A DNA stretch of 64,000 nt from Anadara kagoshimensis (GCA_021292105.1 CM037870.1:47732508-47796507); one strand, 5' to 3'; shown: positions 34,601 to 46,719, counted from the stretch's first letter. Numbers and translations are program-made. The notes: generated by a model from the letters alone, not told the origin.

Positions 34601-36690
34601 CAACAACATGGACTTAAAACATAGACAACAACAAGAACTTACAACATGGACAACAAGAAGGACTTACAACATGAGCAACAACAAGGACTTACAACATAGA
34701 CAACAACAAGAACTTACAACATAGACAACAACAAGGACCTACAACATAGACAACAACGAAGACTTACAGCATGGATAACAATAAAGACTTACAACATGGA
34801 CAACAACAAGGACTTACAATATGGACAACAACAAGGACTTACAGCATGGACTACAACGAGGACTTACAATATGGACAACAACAAGGACTTACAATATGGA
34901 CAACAACAAGGACTTACAGCATGGACTACAACGAGGACTTACAACATGGACAATAACAAGGACTTACAATATGGACAACAACAAGGACTTACAGCATGGA
35001 CTACAACGAGGACTTACAATATGGACAACAAGGACTTACAGCATGGACAACAAGGACTTGCAACATGGACAACAACAAGGACTTACACCATGGATAGCAA
35101 CAAAGACTTACAACATGGACAGCAACAAGGACTTACAGCATGGACAGCAACAAGGACTTACAGCATGGACAGCAACAAGGACTTACAGCATGGACAACAA
35201 CAAGGGCTTACAACATGAAAAACAACAAAGACTTACAATATGGACAAGAATGACTTACAACATGGACAACAACGAGGACTTACAACATGGACAACAACAA
35301 GGACTTACAACATGAACAACAACAAGGACTTACAACATGGACAACAACGAGGACTTACAATATGGACAACAAGGACTTACAGCATGGACAACAACAAGGA
35401 CTTACAACATGGACTACAAGGACTTACAGCCTTGACAACAAGGACTTACAACATGGACAACAACAAGGACTTGCAATATGGACAACAACAAGGACTTACA
35501 ATATGGACAACAGCATGGACTACAACGAGGACTTACAATATGGACAACAATAAGGACTTACAGCATGGACAACAAGGACTTACAACATGGACAACAAGGA
35601 CTTACAGCATGGACTACAACAAGGACTTACAATATGGACAACAAGGACTTACAATATGGACAACAGCAAGGACTTACAATATGGACAACAACAAGGACTT
35701 GCAATATGGACAACAACAAGGACTTACAATATGGACAACAACAAGGACTAACAATATGGACAACAACAAGGACTTGCAGCATGGACAACAAGGACTTAAA
35801 ATATGGACAACAACAAGGACTTGCAATATGGACACCAACAATGACTTACAATATGGACAACAACAAGGACTTATAACATGGACAAGAACAAGGACTTACA
35901 GATGGACAACAAGGACTTACAATATGGACAACAACAAGGACTTGCAATATGGACAACAACAAGGACTTACAATATGGACAACAACAAGGACTTACAATAT
36001 GACAACAAGGACTTGCAATATGGACAACAACAATGACTTACAATATGGACAACAACAAGGACTTACAACATGGACAAGAACAAGGACTTACAGATGGACA
36101 ACAAGGACTTACAATATGGACAACAACGAGGACTTGCAATATGGACAACAACAATGACTTACAATATGGACAACAACAAGGACTTACAACATGGACAACA
36201 ACAAGGACTTACTACAGAATGGACAACAAGGACTTACAATATGGACAACAACAAGGACTTACAATATGGACAACAAGGACTTACAGCATGGACAACAAGG
36301 ACTTGCAACATGGACAACAACAAGGACTTACAGCATGGACTACAACAAGGACTTACAGCATGGACTACAACGAGGACTTACAATATGGACAACAAGGACT
36401 TACAGCATGGACAACAAGGACTTGCAGCATGGACTACAACGAGGACTTACAATATGGACAACAAGGACTAACAATATGGACAACAACAAGGACTTACAAC
36501 ATAGACAACAACAAGGACTTACACCATGGATAGCAACAAAGACTTACAATATGGACAACAAGGACTTACAGCATGGACAACAAGGACTTGCAACATGGAC
36601 AACAACAAGGACTTACAGCATGGACTTCAACAAGGACTTGCAATATGGACAAGGACAATGAATTACAACATTGAGAGGAACAAGATTTAA
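31608..36690. repeat. 25-bp minisatellite, about 200 units
   Basis: Tandem units with consensus ATGGACAACAACAAGGACTT plus ACAAC (25 bp), with frequent 22-bp variants that lack one CAA and variants with TATAGAC, GCATGGAC or CTACAACGAGG. Because 25 is 3x8+1 and the unit has no stop in any register, every forward frame reads one repeating 25-residue peptide, producing long overlapping spurious ORFs. The minus strand has TAA in each cycle. The start (31608-31860) is the most degenerate. It lies 5' of the exon at 31011, presumably in an upstream intron of the two-PH-domain gene. Confidence 0.97.
32075..36650. repeat. Higher-order duplication of about 2.1 kb within the minisatellite
   Basis: Rare variants mark it: CATACAACATCATCAAC occurs at 32075 and 34181 (offset 2106), and ACAGCCTTGACAACAAGG at about 33368 and 35427 (offset about 2059). 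The order of variant units is preserved between the two copies, so a long block was duplicated after units had diverged, followed by small unit gains and losses. Confidence 0.8.
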
Positions 36691-36825
36691 TATCACTGAT
36701 GTATACTTTGGGTTTTAAGTTGTACTACCAACCGTTTGAACGTCCATTAGCATCGACTTGGACCCAGAATACACTAAAACATGGTAGCGATATACCTTGG
36801 AAGCAGCAATTGGACAATATTAGCG

Positions 36826-36835
36826 CACACACATA

Positions 36836-36866
<31 letters not shown>
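36826..36866. repeat. (CA)n microsatellite bordering the minisatellite
   Basis: Imperfect CA run about 130 bp after the minisatellite end. Confidence 0.93.
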
Positions 36867-37157
36867 TTTTTAAACAAACTAACCTTGCTTATGTTTGAGA
36901 AAACACGTTGTATGTCAATGGAACACGACGACTATATATATAAAGATACCCCTGTACTAGGACATGCCTTTGCACACCATCTGTGCTACTATAAAAAGTA
37001 TCTGATTTCTAAATTTTAAAACCTTTTTCACAAATAATGATGAAATCACACTTTTTCGAGCTATAAATTATAAAAGTCCCCAGGTATGTGACATTTTACT
37101 CCATATTTTCCTCATGGTTACACAAAAATGTTACGTGGAAATATAATAGGATGTGTA

Positions 37158-37390
37158 TAGGCAAACAACATTGACTTGTCCGCTTTGCCTTTGGTGTAAG
37201 TATTTATTGTGATGAGTGTATTAATGTATAGGATACACAAATGCTTATTTTGTCCACATAATGGGAAACGTACGTTGTTTATGCATTAATCGCTAATCTC
37301 AACACCACCAAAATAGTAGGTTGATCATTGTATACCTGTATGAATATCCCTAATGAAAGGTCAAGCGGACAGGTCAATGTTGTTTGCCTA
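37158..37390. mobile_element. MITE family 3, copy 1
   Basis: About 233 bp with inverted ends TAGGCAAACAACATTGACTT and GACAGGTCAATGTTGTTTGCCTA (about 25 bp), flanked by TA-rich sequence. Non-coding. The second copy is at 61198. Confidence 0.8.
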
Positions 37391-37703
37391 TAGTAGCATC
37401 TTACACATTTAAATTCGCCCAGAAGATACCGCTTTAAAGTCATCATGTCATCTATATCGAGGAGAACTTCAAAGAAATACTCTTAACATTCATTTACTGA
37501 TTAAGTATCTGCATCCAGGGTATATGAATAATTTGTATCTTCATCATATATTTGTAAAGTGCTATCTGATTGTAAAAACAGGTATAAATATGTGTGCTTT
37601 GTTAACAAAACAATGGAAAAAAGTTTTAAAATTTTAAAATTCATGCCTTTTATTTCCTGCTCCACTTCCCACTTCCTTAGCAATTATCTGTACATAACTA
37701 TGT

Positions 37704-37707
<4 letters not shown>

Positions 37708-37752
<45 letters not shown>

Positions 37753-37835
37753 ATAAAAATCCTTAACGTATTTGTTAGAGCTCTCTTTCTTTCTCTCTCT
37801 CTCTCAAGAAAAATGGTATAACGAAATTGGTAGAG

Positions 37836-37922
<87 letters not shown>
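37708..37922. repeat. Compound (CT)n and (GT)n microsatellites
   Basis: CT runs at 37708-37749, 37781-37805 and 37836-37888, then GT at 37889-37922. The last two CT runs follow the shared phrase TTNGTAGAGCTCTCT/TTAGAGCTCTCT, so the segment between was probably duplicated with the microsatellite. Confidence 0.93.
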
Positions 37923-37926
<4 letters not shown>

Positions 37927-37991
37927 TAGGAAACGTGGTAAAACGTATTTATGTTGGATTTTGAATTTATAATTCTGAAATGAATTGTATA

Positions 37992-38160
37992 GCGTTAAAA
38001 CGCCTTTTAATTCGCGTTATAACGCCTTTATTTCGCGTTATTACGCCTTTTTTCACGTTATAACGCCTTTCAATTCGCGTTATTTCGCCTTTCTAAAGGC
38101 GTTATAACGCCTTTTTTCGCATTATAACGCCTTTATTTCGCGTTATTACGCCTTTTAATT
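37992..38160. repeat. 21-bp palindromic satellite, 8 units
   Basis: Eight units of about 21 bp built on the palindrome GCGTTATAACGC followed by CTTT and an AT-rich joint (for example GCGTTATAACGCCTTTATTT). Variants change the centre (TTAAAACG, TTATTACG, TTATTTCG). Much more CpG-rich than its surroundings. Immediately 3' of a compound CT/GT microsatellite. Confidence 0.9.
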
Positions 38161-40382
38161 TTTTTTATTCATGAGCTTAATAGGCTTTCGTATATAGCCA
38201 CAACACTTGAAAAAAACTGAAATTAACGGCTTTCCCTATCATACCCTTAATCAGTGTTGTAGACGTTTCGGTATTGGCATGTTTCGTTTCAATATTAAAA
38301 TATTCTATCTTAATACAAACAGACAAATAAATAAAAATAAATAAGCTTACCTTTTTACATAAATATTTTCCTTAACAGTTAATCATCCTAGTATGTATAT
38401 GTAATACAGAGTATCTATTAAGATTTCCATATATAAGAATATCACTCCTAGTTCTCCTCACATGGTATATTATATATTGTCAGTTTTGTTTTATCTAATG
38501 ACCAGATCAGTAAACGTGGGGTATTTTCTTAAATAACGAAGTAATTTCTTTTAGAAAAAGGTAAACAGTTCATTGTCAACTAAGACACAAAACTGACTCG
38601 CATTTCACACTGAATTCATTGTTAGGTTTTTGTCTAACAGTGTTTGGATAGCAGGGGGTGAAGTTACTTTTCAACAAAAGTTCTATATGTATACAAGTTC
38701 TTAATAACATTAAGTATTTGGCTTTAACCATTTTAATTATATACACACGTATTTATAATTTAAATAGGTTCAAAATTCCCATATATAATGCATATTTGTT
38801 GTATATATACATGTATGGAGTTTACATTCATAATTTTACCAGCTATGTTTACAACTTCAAAACGGTATTTGTCACGGTGACTCCTGGAGAATTTTAACAA
38901 CCTCTTCACTGGTTAAATTCACGAGTATTTAACGCAATTATCTCGCTAGGTTGATTGTGGTCTTTGAATTTAATTGTCAGTTAAAATTGATAATGTCCAT
39001 TTTGAAACGCTTTTTAGGCCCAATTTACATTGGGTGGTACGCGCGAACCGTGACTCAACAAGCGACTTTCCGACTGCAAGTAAACACCCAACCGTTGGGC
39101 TAACAACAGTAAGTACATGATTCGGTTTTCAAGATTGGTTTCTTTTCTATTGTACGCTCATATTGTTGAATTAAGTGCAAAAGTGATTAGGCTTGCAACG
39201 AATGTAAAAACATTCCAATAATTTTACTAAATTGTTTCTGATAGATAATATTGCAAACTTTTCCTATGAAAAGGAAGTGAGTATTATCAACTGGTTCGGT
39301 GTTGCAATTTTCGACATCACTAGAGGACACTCTAACCAAACTGCCTGCCCAGGTGTTCAGATACCTACGTTCAACAATAGATGGCGTTCGCAATATATCT
39401 ATTATCGAATTTCTTTTAATATAACAACATCTCATTCTGTCTGGTGTGTTTGTGTAAGATAGCTGGACAAAAAATAAGAAAGAATGCAACTGAAAAACAT
39501 TCACTTGGCAACAGAAAACAAGACAACACAAAGAAAAGGCAAATCTGTTTGCGACCATCTCGACTTTGGATGGGTACTGGAGTAAATGTACAGTGGTGTG
39601 GATATAACAATAACAATATTATTTTATTGCGTAAAGTACACATATATAGTACTATAAAATGGTTTTTATTATACCTTTTTACAACTTGTTTGTCTCGACT
39701 TTTTTTTTATTTTGTCATTACGCGTTGACATTTACGAGACTGGTAAGACCTCCTTTGGTACCCCTACCAAATAAATTCTATGTTAATTTTTTAAAAATGA
39801 TTTTCATAGAAATGTTCAAAATGTGTTGATTACATCATTTTATACTTTTTCAGTCAAAATTAAAATTTTATTGGAGGGTACAAATGGAAGATTTTCCCGG
39901 GGACTTTTGAATCGTCATTTCATTTAAAATTCTAACTTAGTTTTTTTTTCAAAAATGTACACTTTAAATGTGTCTGATCATGCATGTTTTAGTTCATTAC
40001 TTAAGAAGATTGTCCAAGGAAATGCCTCAGAACAATCCAGCAGAGCGGTCAGTGCATTTTTTATTTTACTTCACAACAATGGAAATCTATCAGCTGTATA
40101 ATATTGAAAACATTTAAAACCATAAACTGTTTAAGATCTGTTTCAAAGGCTGGGTAGTTTAAATTGGGATTTTTTCGGTTAAGGGTACTTTTAATTCGAA
40201 ACTGAAAATATTGAATCCACTTTTAGTTTCCAAATTATAATATCGAATTTATATTAGTTTACTATACTTGTTTTGAAAGAATTATACAACAAAACAAACG
40301 TGTTGGTAACAACTAAAATATATGATAATATCATTGTCGAAAAAAGTCATTTTTACAGAGTGCGATACAAAAGAAATGTCTT
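38161..40382. other. Intergenic or intronic AT-rich DNA with one R2 copy
   Basis: No gene seen. CCCAATTTACATTGGG near 39018 is a small palindrome. Confidence 0.45.
39455..39620 (+). repeat. Dispersed repeat R2, copy 3
   Basis: CATCTCGACTTTGGATGGGTACTGGAGTAAATGTACAGTG, preceded by the A-rich ACAAGACAACACAAAG stretch. Confidence 0.6.
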
Positions 40383-40635
40383 ACCCTCGATTCAATGTAC
40401 CCGATCTCACTTCGTCTTTTATTTGACCAACAAGGACCGCTATGAATTCTATGTATCTCTGCTATGGAGTTTCAAGAGTGTTTGGGCATCAAATAGGTCC
40501 AAGGACCCTCGATTCAGTGTACCAAATCTCGCTCCATCTTTTTTGACCAACAAGAACAACTCTGTTACACCAATTAACCTTATATCTATTATTAAATGGA
40601 GTGTTTGGGCATCGAATTCAAATAGGACCAAGTTT
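40383..40635. repeat. Tandem duplication of about 120 bp
   Basis: ACCCTCGATTCA(A/G)TGTACC...TTTGACCAACAAGAAC...TGGAG...GTGTTTGGGCATC appears twice (from 40383 and from 40505). Confidence 0.8.
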
Positions 40636-40993
40636 TGACATTAAGTAACAATTACGCCTGAATAGATGCGATTACCACGGCTGAATCAGTACGAGTTATG
40701 GCTAACTAACACGCACTTAAAATATAATACTGAAAAGGGGGTGCAATTATTCCCACCAAGACCAGTTCATATCTCAGATATATCTCGAGTTGACACTTAA
40801 ACAGTACAAAAGAAACAGTACAAAATATCCCGTTATACTCCATTGGTTTAATTTTACGCTGGTGATCTCAGTTTTGTTCAGAAGAAGATTAAATTTCTGG
40901 ATTCATATTTCAATCACAAATTTTAATTTAAATTTTACATTATAATTTAAATGACTTTAGTCTTCTGTTTGTAAAATCAAATGCTATCAACCT

Positions 40994-40998
<5 letters not shown>

Positions 40999-41025
<27 letters not shown>
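40999..41025. repeat. Poly-A tract, 27 A
   Basis: Uninterrupted A run; could be a retroposon tail, but no element could be recognised upstream. Confidence 0.93.
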
Positions 41026-42364
41026 GATATGCGACAGGGTGCACAAGTCGAGTTGCAATTCCGGGTGTAAGATTCACATATAAAATTAATTGTCTAAGTC
41101 AAAAGCCCATAATTTCATACAAAAATCACTGAATCGGAACGAAACTCAAACTTGAGCTGAAACTCATGATGGTAGACTTACATACCAAATATTAGTTTAA
41201 CATCTATAAGCATTTAGAAAAGAAGTCCGGAAACTGCTATTTTAAAGAATTATCAAATTTTCGTTGCAAGTCATCTAAAAGTGTAGCCTGTTTCTTTCCA
41301 TTGTATACACACACGTTTTGGGACCTACAGCTTTTTAATGTAACAAGGAAGCATTTTGTTGCCGTCTGGACAACACAACCAATTGAAATATAAACGAAAT
41401 ACTTCGACCCCATCCTGGTTAATACATGTAGTCACTGTTAAACAAAATGAAATGTACTTACATGTTTATTGGAGATTTTAAGATGACCAACTCCAATAAA
41501 ACGGGTCGGCGGATATTCCAGTGACAGTTTTGTATTAATATAATATGCCCATAAAACATTTGCTCCGTCACGACTTCACATTTTGGTGCAATGATTATCA
41601 CAACGTTTTCTCTGTTGTTGAAATATGTTAATAATAAGACAGAACAGACTGAATGTGACGATTTTGTATGTAATCATTGCGTAATATTCTTACATAACAT
41701 TATTATATACAGAACAAAGATATTTAATTAAAATTTAACAGAGAAAAAAACTTAGAGGGTATATGTTAAATAAATCGTATTGTCAGTTGTACCATTAGAC
41801 TAATTTTTAAAATTGAAATTGACAGGTAAGAATATTTATTAGCGATAAACACAATTTGATCATGATAATACATTTTTGTATATTCAACTATCTGTTATAA
41901 AGACTGAAACGATCATTAATTAAGAAAATGTTTAAAATGTTTTAAGTTCTGGAATTTTGAAGGAAAAAAATCCTTTCTAGACGTTGTCAAATTATAATAG
42001 AATAACGTGAATGAGCTGGGTTTTAAAAATAAGGTTTTTGAACATTAAAATTAAAAAAATCTATAATCAAAACTATTGTGCGAAAATGATAAGATTAAAG
42101 TGACCCCTTACTAAATTATAATCAAATGAAATGTATATACATGTAATAATAAGATAAAATTCTAGTAAGATGCACTATTCATGGTTATTCTTTTCAGTAA
42201 TCATTTGAGTTGAATTGAAATGTCACTCTGTAGTACTTTCCTATGACAGTTATAATAAAACATTCAATTTTCATTTAATTTTCGTGGATTTTCTGGCCAC
42301 GAATTTAAATGTCAACGACCCGAGACAGTAGATACAGAGGTTGGTAACTTGTCAATACCCAAAA

Positions 42365-42366
<2 letters not shown>
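41026..42366. other. AT-rich DNA, nothing recognised
   Basis: No coding or structural signal found. Confidence 0.45.
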
Positions 42367-42446
<80 letters not shown>

Positions 42447-42537
42447 TATATTAACGCATTCTGTATGTACACACGGTCAAAATATATTTTACTGTTCACA
42501 CACACACACACACATACACACACCCTCACACACACAC
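42367..42537. repeat. (CT)n-(GT)n and (CA)n microsatellites
   Basis: CT 42367-42430, GT 42431-42446, CA 42497-42537 (imperfect). The GT and CA runs can pair across a 50-bp gap. Confidence 0.95.
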
Positions 42538-43010
42538 TTTATATACATCACTTACCCTGCTGTTGTACGTCCGGAGGTGAACATGCATGTACACAATGCA
42601 TTTTAAATTGCATATAAATTACAGCACAGCACAGACGTCCAGTTCAGATTTTATCCTTAGATCAAACGGTCACCACACAGATTTAACATTCCATACCAGA
42701 TATTTGTTATAATGCTATCTGTTTTAAGGAACTGTTGACAGACACGGTACTGTTAATACTTTACAGTTTAATCTTAAAAGTTTTAAAAGTATAAAGAATT
42801 AACTTAATCCAAGTTTTGTTCACCTATATCAATATTCCTTCTCTGGCTATATAACATGACTACAACTCACAGCCCTTCTGATTTATGTTTTCGATAGTTT
42901 TAATTCCTCGTAACACCCATTGCCTGCCTATATATAACGGGATTGTCTATTTGTCAGAGCTCCAAGTCCACACTTCAACATCTTATTTATAATGTTATAT
43001 GATTAATTAC

Positions 43011-43012
43011 AT

Positions 43013-43063
<51 letters not shown>

Positions 43064-43065
43064 TT
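43011..43065. repeat. (ATTT)n microsatellite
   Basis: About 14 units. Confidence 0.96.
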
Positions 43066-43224
43066 GCAAAGATAAATTGCTCGTGCAAACTACATAATTT
43101 ACATTAATTTTGTAATAATCTCTTTCTGTATCTTTCTTGTCTACACCATTTCTAACTACATGTACATGTATCATATTCTTCTCTTATACCCTTATGACCA
43201 GAACCACGTTTCATAATCCTTGAG

Positions 43225-43350
43225 GGTGATGGATTCAACAATATATTAGAATGTTGTGGTCACGGTGATTCGAACCCTGGACCTTTCCAATATTATCGGA
43301 ATGCTTTTCTGACGGAGCTACCCATCCACTCGTGCCCGGTCCGCCGCACT
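43225..43350 (-). mobile_element. tRNA-derived SINE head, minus strand
   Basis: Minus strand reads GGGTAGCTCCGTCAGAAAAG (box A-like) and, about 45 nt on, GGTCCAGGGTTCGAATCACC (box B-like). This spacing and text are the internal RNA polymerase III promoter of tRNA-derived SINEs. Cloverleaf not intact. Confidence 0.55.
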
Positions 43351-43375
43351 AAAATTAATCGTCATATACCGGTCC

Positions 43376-43445
43376 CTAGTAGCTCGAACTCGCTCAGTTG
43401 GTAGAGTGTGATAGGTCGTGGATTGAAACCTGACCGGGTCTAACT
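43376..43445 (+). mobile_element. tRNA-derived SINE head, plus strand, degenerate
   Basis: CTCGCTCAGTTGGTAGAGTG (box A-like) followed by GTGGATTGAAACCTGACC (weak box B). Diverges from the minus-strand head next to it. Confidence 0.45.
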
Positions 43446-43499
43446 GTTCTTTCGCCAAGCTATCGACATTAAGAAATGAAAGTCACAGGGAAAGACAGG

Positions 43500-43980
43500 T
43501 GTTTCAAAGGATTGATATTTATAACATCAAGAAACTGAAACACGGTTATGTGTTCCGAAAAAATGATATCCATGACATCTAGAAACTAAAACATAGCCAG
43601 GCATTTCAGGTTAGGTGTTCCGTAAAACATAGCGAGACATTTGATGTCAAGTGTTCCGTAAGATTGATATCTATAACATCAAAAAACAAAACAACAAAGT
43701 GAAGCATTTGAGGTCAGATGTTCCGGAAGATTGATATCCATGACATCTAGAATCTAAAACATAGCCAGACATTTGAGGTCATGTGTTCCGAAAGAATGAA
43801 ATCCATGAGCCATTTGAGGTCAGGTGTCTCAGAAGATGTATATCTATATAACGTCTAGAATATACAACACAGCTGTTGGAGCATTCGAGGCCAGGTGCTC
43901 CAGAAGATAGATATTATGATAGGAACTATAATGGCAATACAGCTCTTGAAGCATCGAGACCAGGTGCTCTTTATGACTTC
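43500..43980. repeat. Degenerate tandem repeat of about 70-80 bp, 6-7 units
   Basis: Repeated text CATTTGAGGTCA(G/T)GTGTTCC...GATATCCATGACATCTAGAA...AAACATAGCCAG. Later units drift to GAGGCCAGGTGCTCCAGAAG. Confidence 0.75.
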
Positions 43981-45019
43981 TAGAAACCATAAAAAGGATG
44001 CGTTTTAGGTGCTTCAAAATAATTTAGATGTCACCAGCACCATTATTTTACGTGTGCTGATAACAAGCTCTACTTACCATCAAACCTATCATCCAAACAA
44101 CAGTAATGGCTACTTGACCATGGGTAATTTGAAAACATTTATTCTTAACTTCAAGTTTGAGTCTAAGTCAGTTGTTTGAATGCAATTTAATTAGCACAGG
44201 GAAACCTCAAATTTTGAAGTGTACATGTTTTTGACATGTATTAACTTAAACGTTTGATTTGAATGATTATGTAAATTACACAAAAATAAATAAAAGTAAA
44301 TAATAAATTTTTATCAAAATAAAACTGGAAACACTGAGCAAATAGTTAACTTTTTGAACAAACATTTGTAGATCTTTGATCAAATATTATTTTTCATTCT
44401 AAAGCCTATTTTAATCTTTTAGGCTGTCAAAATGCCCTCGAGGACACTTCAAAATCACTTCAGATTGTTACTTCTTCTATTAGCGGTGTACAAAATTGTT
44501 AAAAATAAAAGTTATAACAACTTTTGGAGAGTTAGCCGCCATGAAAGTGTAAACAGTTGGACGGTAATAATAGATACTCGATATTTAATACTGCTTGATA
44601 AGAAGTTTTCTATTATTCTCAATGTCTTGTTTTCACATAATAAAACTAATTTGTGACCGGATTACACACATAATATTATATATATAATGCATTGCCGTGC
44701 CTTGCATATTTTGTTCAATATTGTGGCATAATTCGACAAAGTTTGCAAGTGTGGATAGCCAAATCCAAACCATGTAAAATGAGACCCCAATACACTCTCT
44801 ATTTTGTTCCAATACACATTTGTAAAAAAGTTTCTCTTTAATAACAAGACTTAATGACGACGAACTTTTTGAAGTACTCTTTGTCGAACAGCTCAACTAG
44901 CCCTACAGGAAGAAGAAAGCTGTAGTTTTACAGATACGTGTTATCGGTTTGTGCAGGGTGTGTTTGCTGCGTATTATAGTCTGTTGAATCGGTCAGCAAA
45001 TTAGGTATACAGTTACTTA

Positions 45020-45077
45020 TGTCATATACCATTTTTGAATTTAATCATAAAATACATTCAAAAAATGGTATATGACA
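45020..45077. mobile_element. Palindromic hairpin element, copy C
   Basis: Left arm TGTCATATACCATTTTTGAA and its complement at 45056-45077 pair perfectly except for one bulged A. The flanks are CTTA (45016-45019) and CTTA (45078-45081), a perfect 4-bp direct repeat that looks like a target-site duplication. The loop matches the loop of copy B in reverse orientation. Confidence 0.78.
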
Positions 45078-45099
45078 CTTACTCTACAATTATAATGTA

Positions 45100-45253
45100 A
45101 AGTGTTGTTTTGGATTGTGTAGATTGGATTACTATGTGTATATATACGTTAAATTTTTATTATGTTTAATTAGTTATTGTTCCATTTCTTGTATTTGATG
45201 TAACTACATGTTCATAATCTCTTTTTAAGAGGAAATAAAGAATGAATGAATGA
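45100..45253 (+). mobile_element. Possible LINE 3' end with AATG tail
   Basis: Ends AAGAGGAAATAAAGAATGAATGAATGA: a polyadenylation-like AATAAA followed by a short (AATG)n tail, as in many non-LTR retrotransposon 3' ends. No coding part is recognisable upstream on this strand. Low certainty. Confidence 0.3.
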
Positions 45254-45593
45254 GTCTTCTATATTAGGATGGAAAGACTTGTATATTCATCTTCAACTTC
45301 TGACGTCATCCTGACGAAACCATTAATTTTATACTATTAATACTGCAAACACGTAAACGCGCTAGACACATCGATAAGCAGTCTGCGATGACGTAATTAT
45401 TCTTCATAGACCTAGTATCCGTGGCAATACCGGTACATTATTTTTTCTGGCAAAAAGTATTTAAATCTTAATGGTAAACACAGTTAACGGGTTTTTTATT
45501 TATGTAATTGCCTCAAAACACATACAAATGTTTTCAAGATTTGCAATTTGTATTAGTGACGGTATTTGAATAATGGATTAATGTTTAACCCTC

Positions 45594-45696
45594 TTAATAC
45601 CGGAACGACAATTTTGTCATTACCGGCTTAATACCGGAACGACATTTTTGTCACTTACCGGCTTAGTACTGGAACGACATTTTTGTCCATTTCCAA
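45594..45696. repeat. 36-bp tandem repeat, 3 units
   Basis: TAATACCGGAACGACATTTT-TGTCA-TTACCGGCT three times, just inside the left end of the possible piggyBac-like element. Confidence 0.88.
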
Positions 45697-46394
45697 CAAA
45701 TCATAAAATTGAAAAGATATTTTTTTTTAATTTTAATATTTGTGATATTGAACAAACATGAATATGTATGGGTGTACCGTGTGATGATAGACAACGTTAT
45801 TGGTGACGTTATATTAAATAAATCGTGACGTCATATAGATTGAAATGTGACGTCATTGGTTATGTTGATGTGTCCTTGCGATCGATTGATTTGCCTATGC
45901 GCTCACCGAGTGAATGGAATGGACGGAGGAACTTCAAACAGCGATACCGATTCTTTATTTACCCATAATTCAAAACTCTGTTCTCCTACCGCAACCAGAC
46001 AGAAATAACTCTACATTTAATTTAATTAAAAGCAAAGTCTCCGTGCATTTTTATGAACAAATTTAATACAGGTTATAACAGATGATACCAATTTAGGTAA
46101 TATACATCAATGCAATGCTGTTGATTGACACAATGGGAACTATGAGGAAATCACAAAATGTAGGCCTTTATTTTACAATGGATTTAGTATTACAAGGCTG
46201 TAGATATGAATCAATTATAACCGAGGCAAAACAGTAGAAGTGTCATAGGTCCTTAACTTGAAATTTAGTTTTTTTATATACTTTTCTATTTTCATCGTGA
46301 TTCTGTAAAATAAAAATACGATCTGATTTTTACCGAGGCAGTTTGTCTCGGTTGCATCATAGTAAAGTACGCCCCTGACAGTAAGTCAAGTTAT

Positions 46395-46655
46395 CATAAA
46401 AAACTAACATACTAATCCATGGCTGAATCACAATACAGCGGCAAAGTAAAAATTTCGAAACTGACAAATTAGGTTACTCAAACAAGGTCTGGCCAAAACA
46501 TGTAGTAATCATCAAAAACAAACATACTAATCCATTTCCGAATAACAATCCAGAAGCAAAGTAAACACTTTGGAACTGACAAGTTAGGTTAGACACGTGA
46601 ACTTCCACCAGGGAAGTGAGGCCGGGTGCTCTGGAAGGGTAAGCACCTCCTGTTT
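46395..46655 (+). repeat. Dispersed repeat family R1, fullest copy
   Basis: CATACTAATCCATGGCTGAA...CAAAGTAAA...GGAACTGACAA occurs twice in tandem (about 46405 and 46522) and runs into CACCAGGGAAGTGAGGCCGG and GGAAGGGTAAGCACCTCC. Related pieces at 3475-3545 (+), 15780-15905 (-), 23455-23600 (-) and 25310-25450 (-). Confidence 0.65.
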
Positions 46656-46660
46656 AGAAT

Positions 46661-46719
46661 TGTCATGTGCTGTTTTTGAATTTCTATTAAAATAATGCAT
46701 TCAAAAACAGCACATGACA
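46661..46719. mobile_element. Palindromic hairpin element, copy D
   Basis: Arms 46661-46681 and 46699-46719 are perfect 21-bp reverse complements (TGTCATGTGCTGTTTTTGAA...). Flanked by GAAT on both sides (46657-46660, 46720-46723), a perfect 4-bp direct repeat. The arm sequence differs from copies A-C at several places, yet both arms carry the matching change. Confidence 0.8.

Noticed and set aside
31672-36661. Many long plus-strand ORFs (up to 305 codons) rich in Asn, Gln and Thr
   Set aside because: They are frame-cycling translations of a 25-bp minisatellite; the same peptide appears in all three frames.
37992-38160. CRISPR-like array of short palindromic repeats
   Set aside because: No unique spacers, a 21-bp period, eukaryotic context and no cas genes; it is a small satellite.
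44838-44902. Possible minus-strand terminal exon (LVELFDKEYFKKFVVIKS...) after a good acceptor TTTCTTCTTCCTGTAG
   Set aside because: Only 21 residues, no upstream partner or poly(A) signal; a good acceptor alone is not enough in a T-rich genome.
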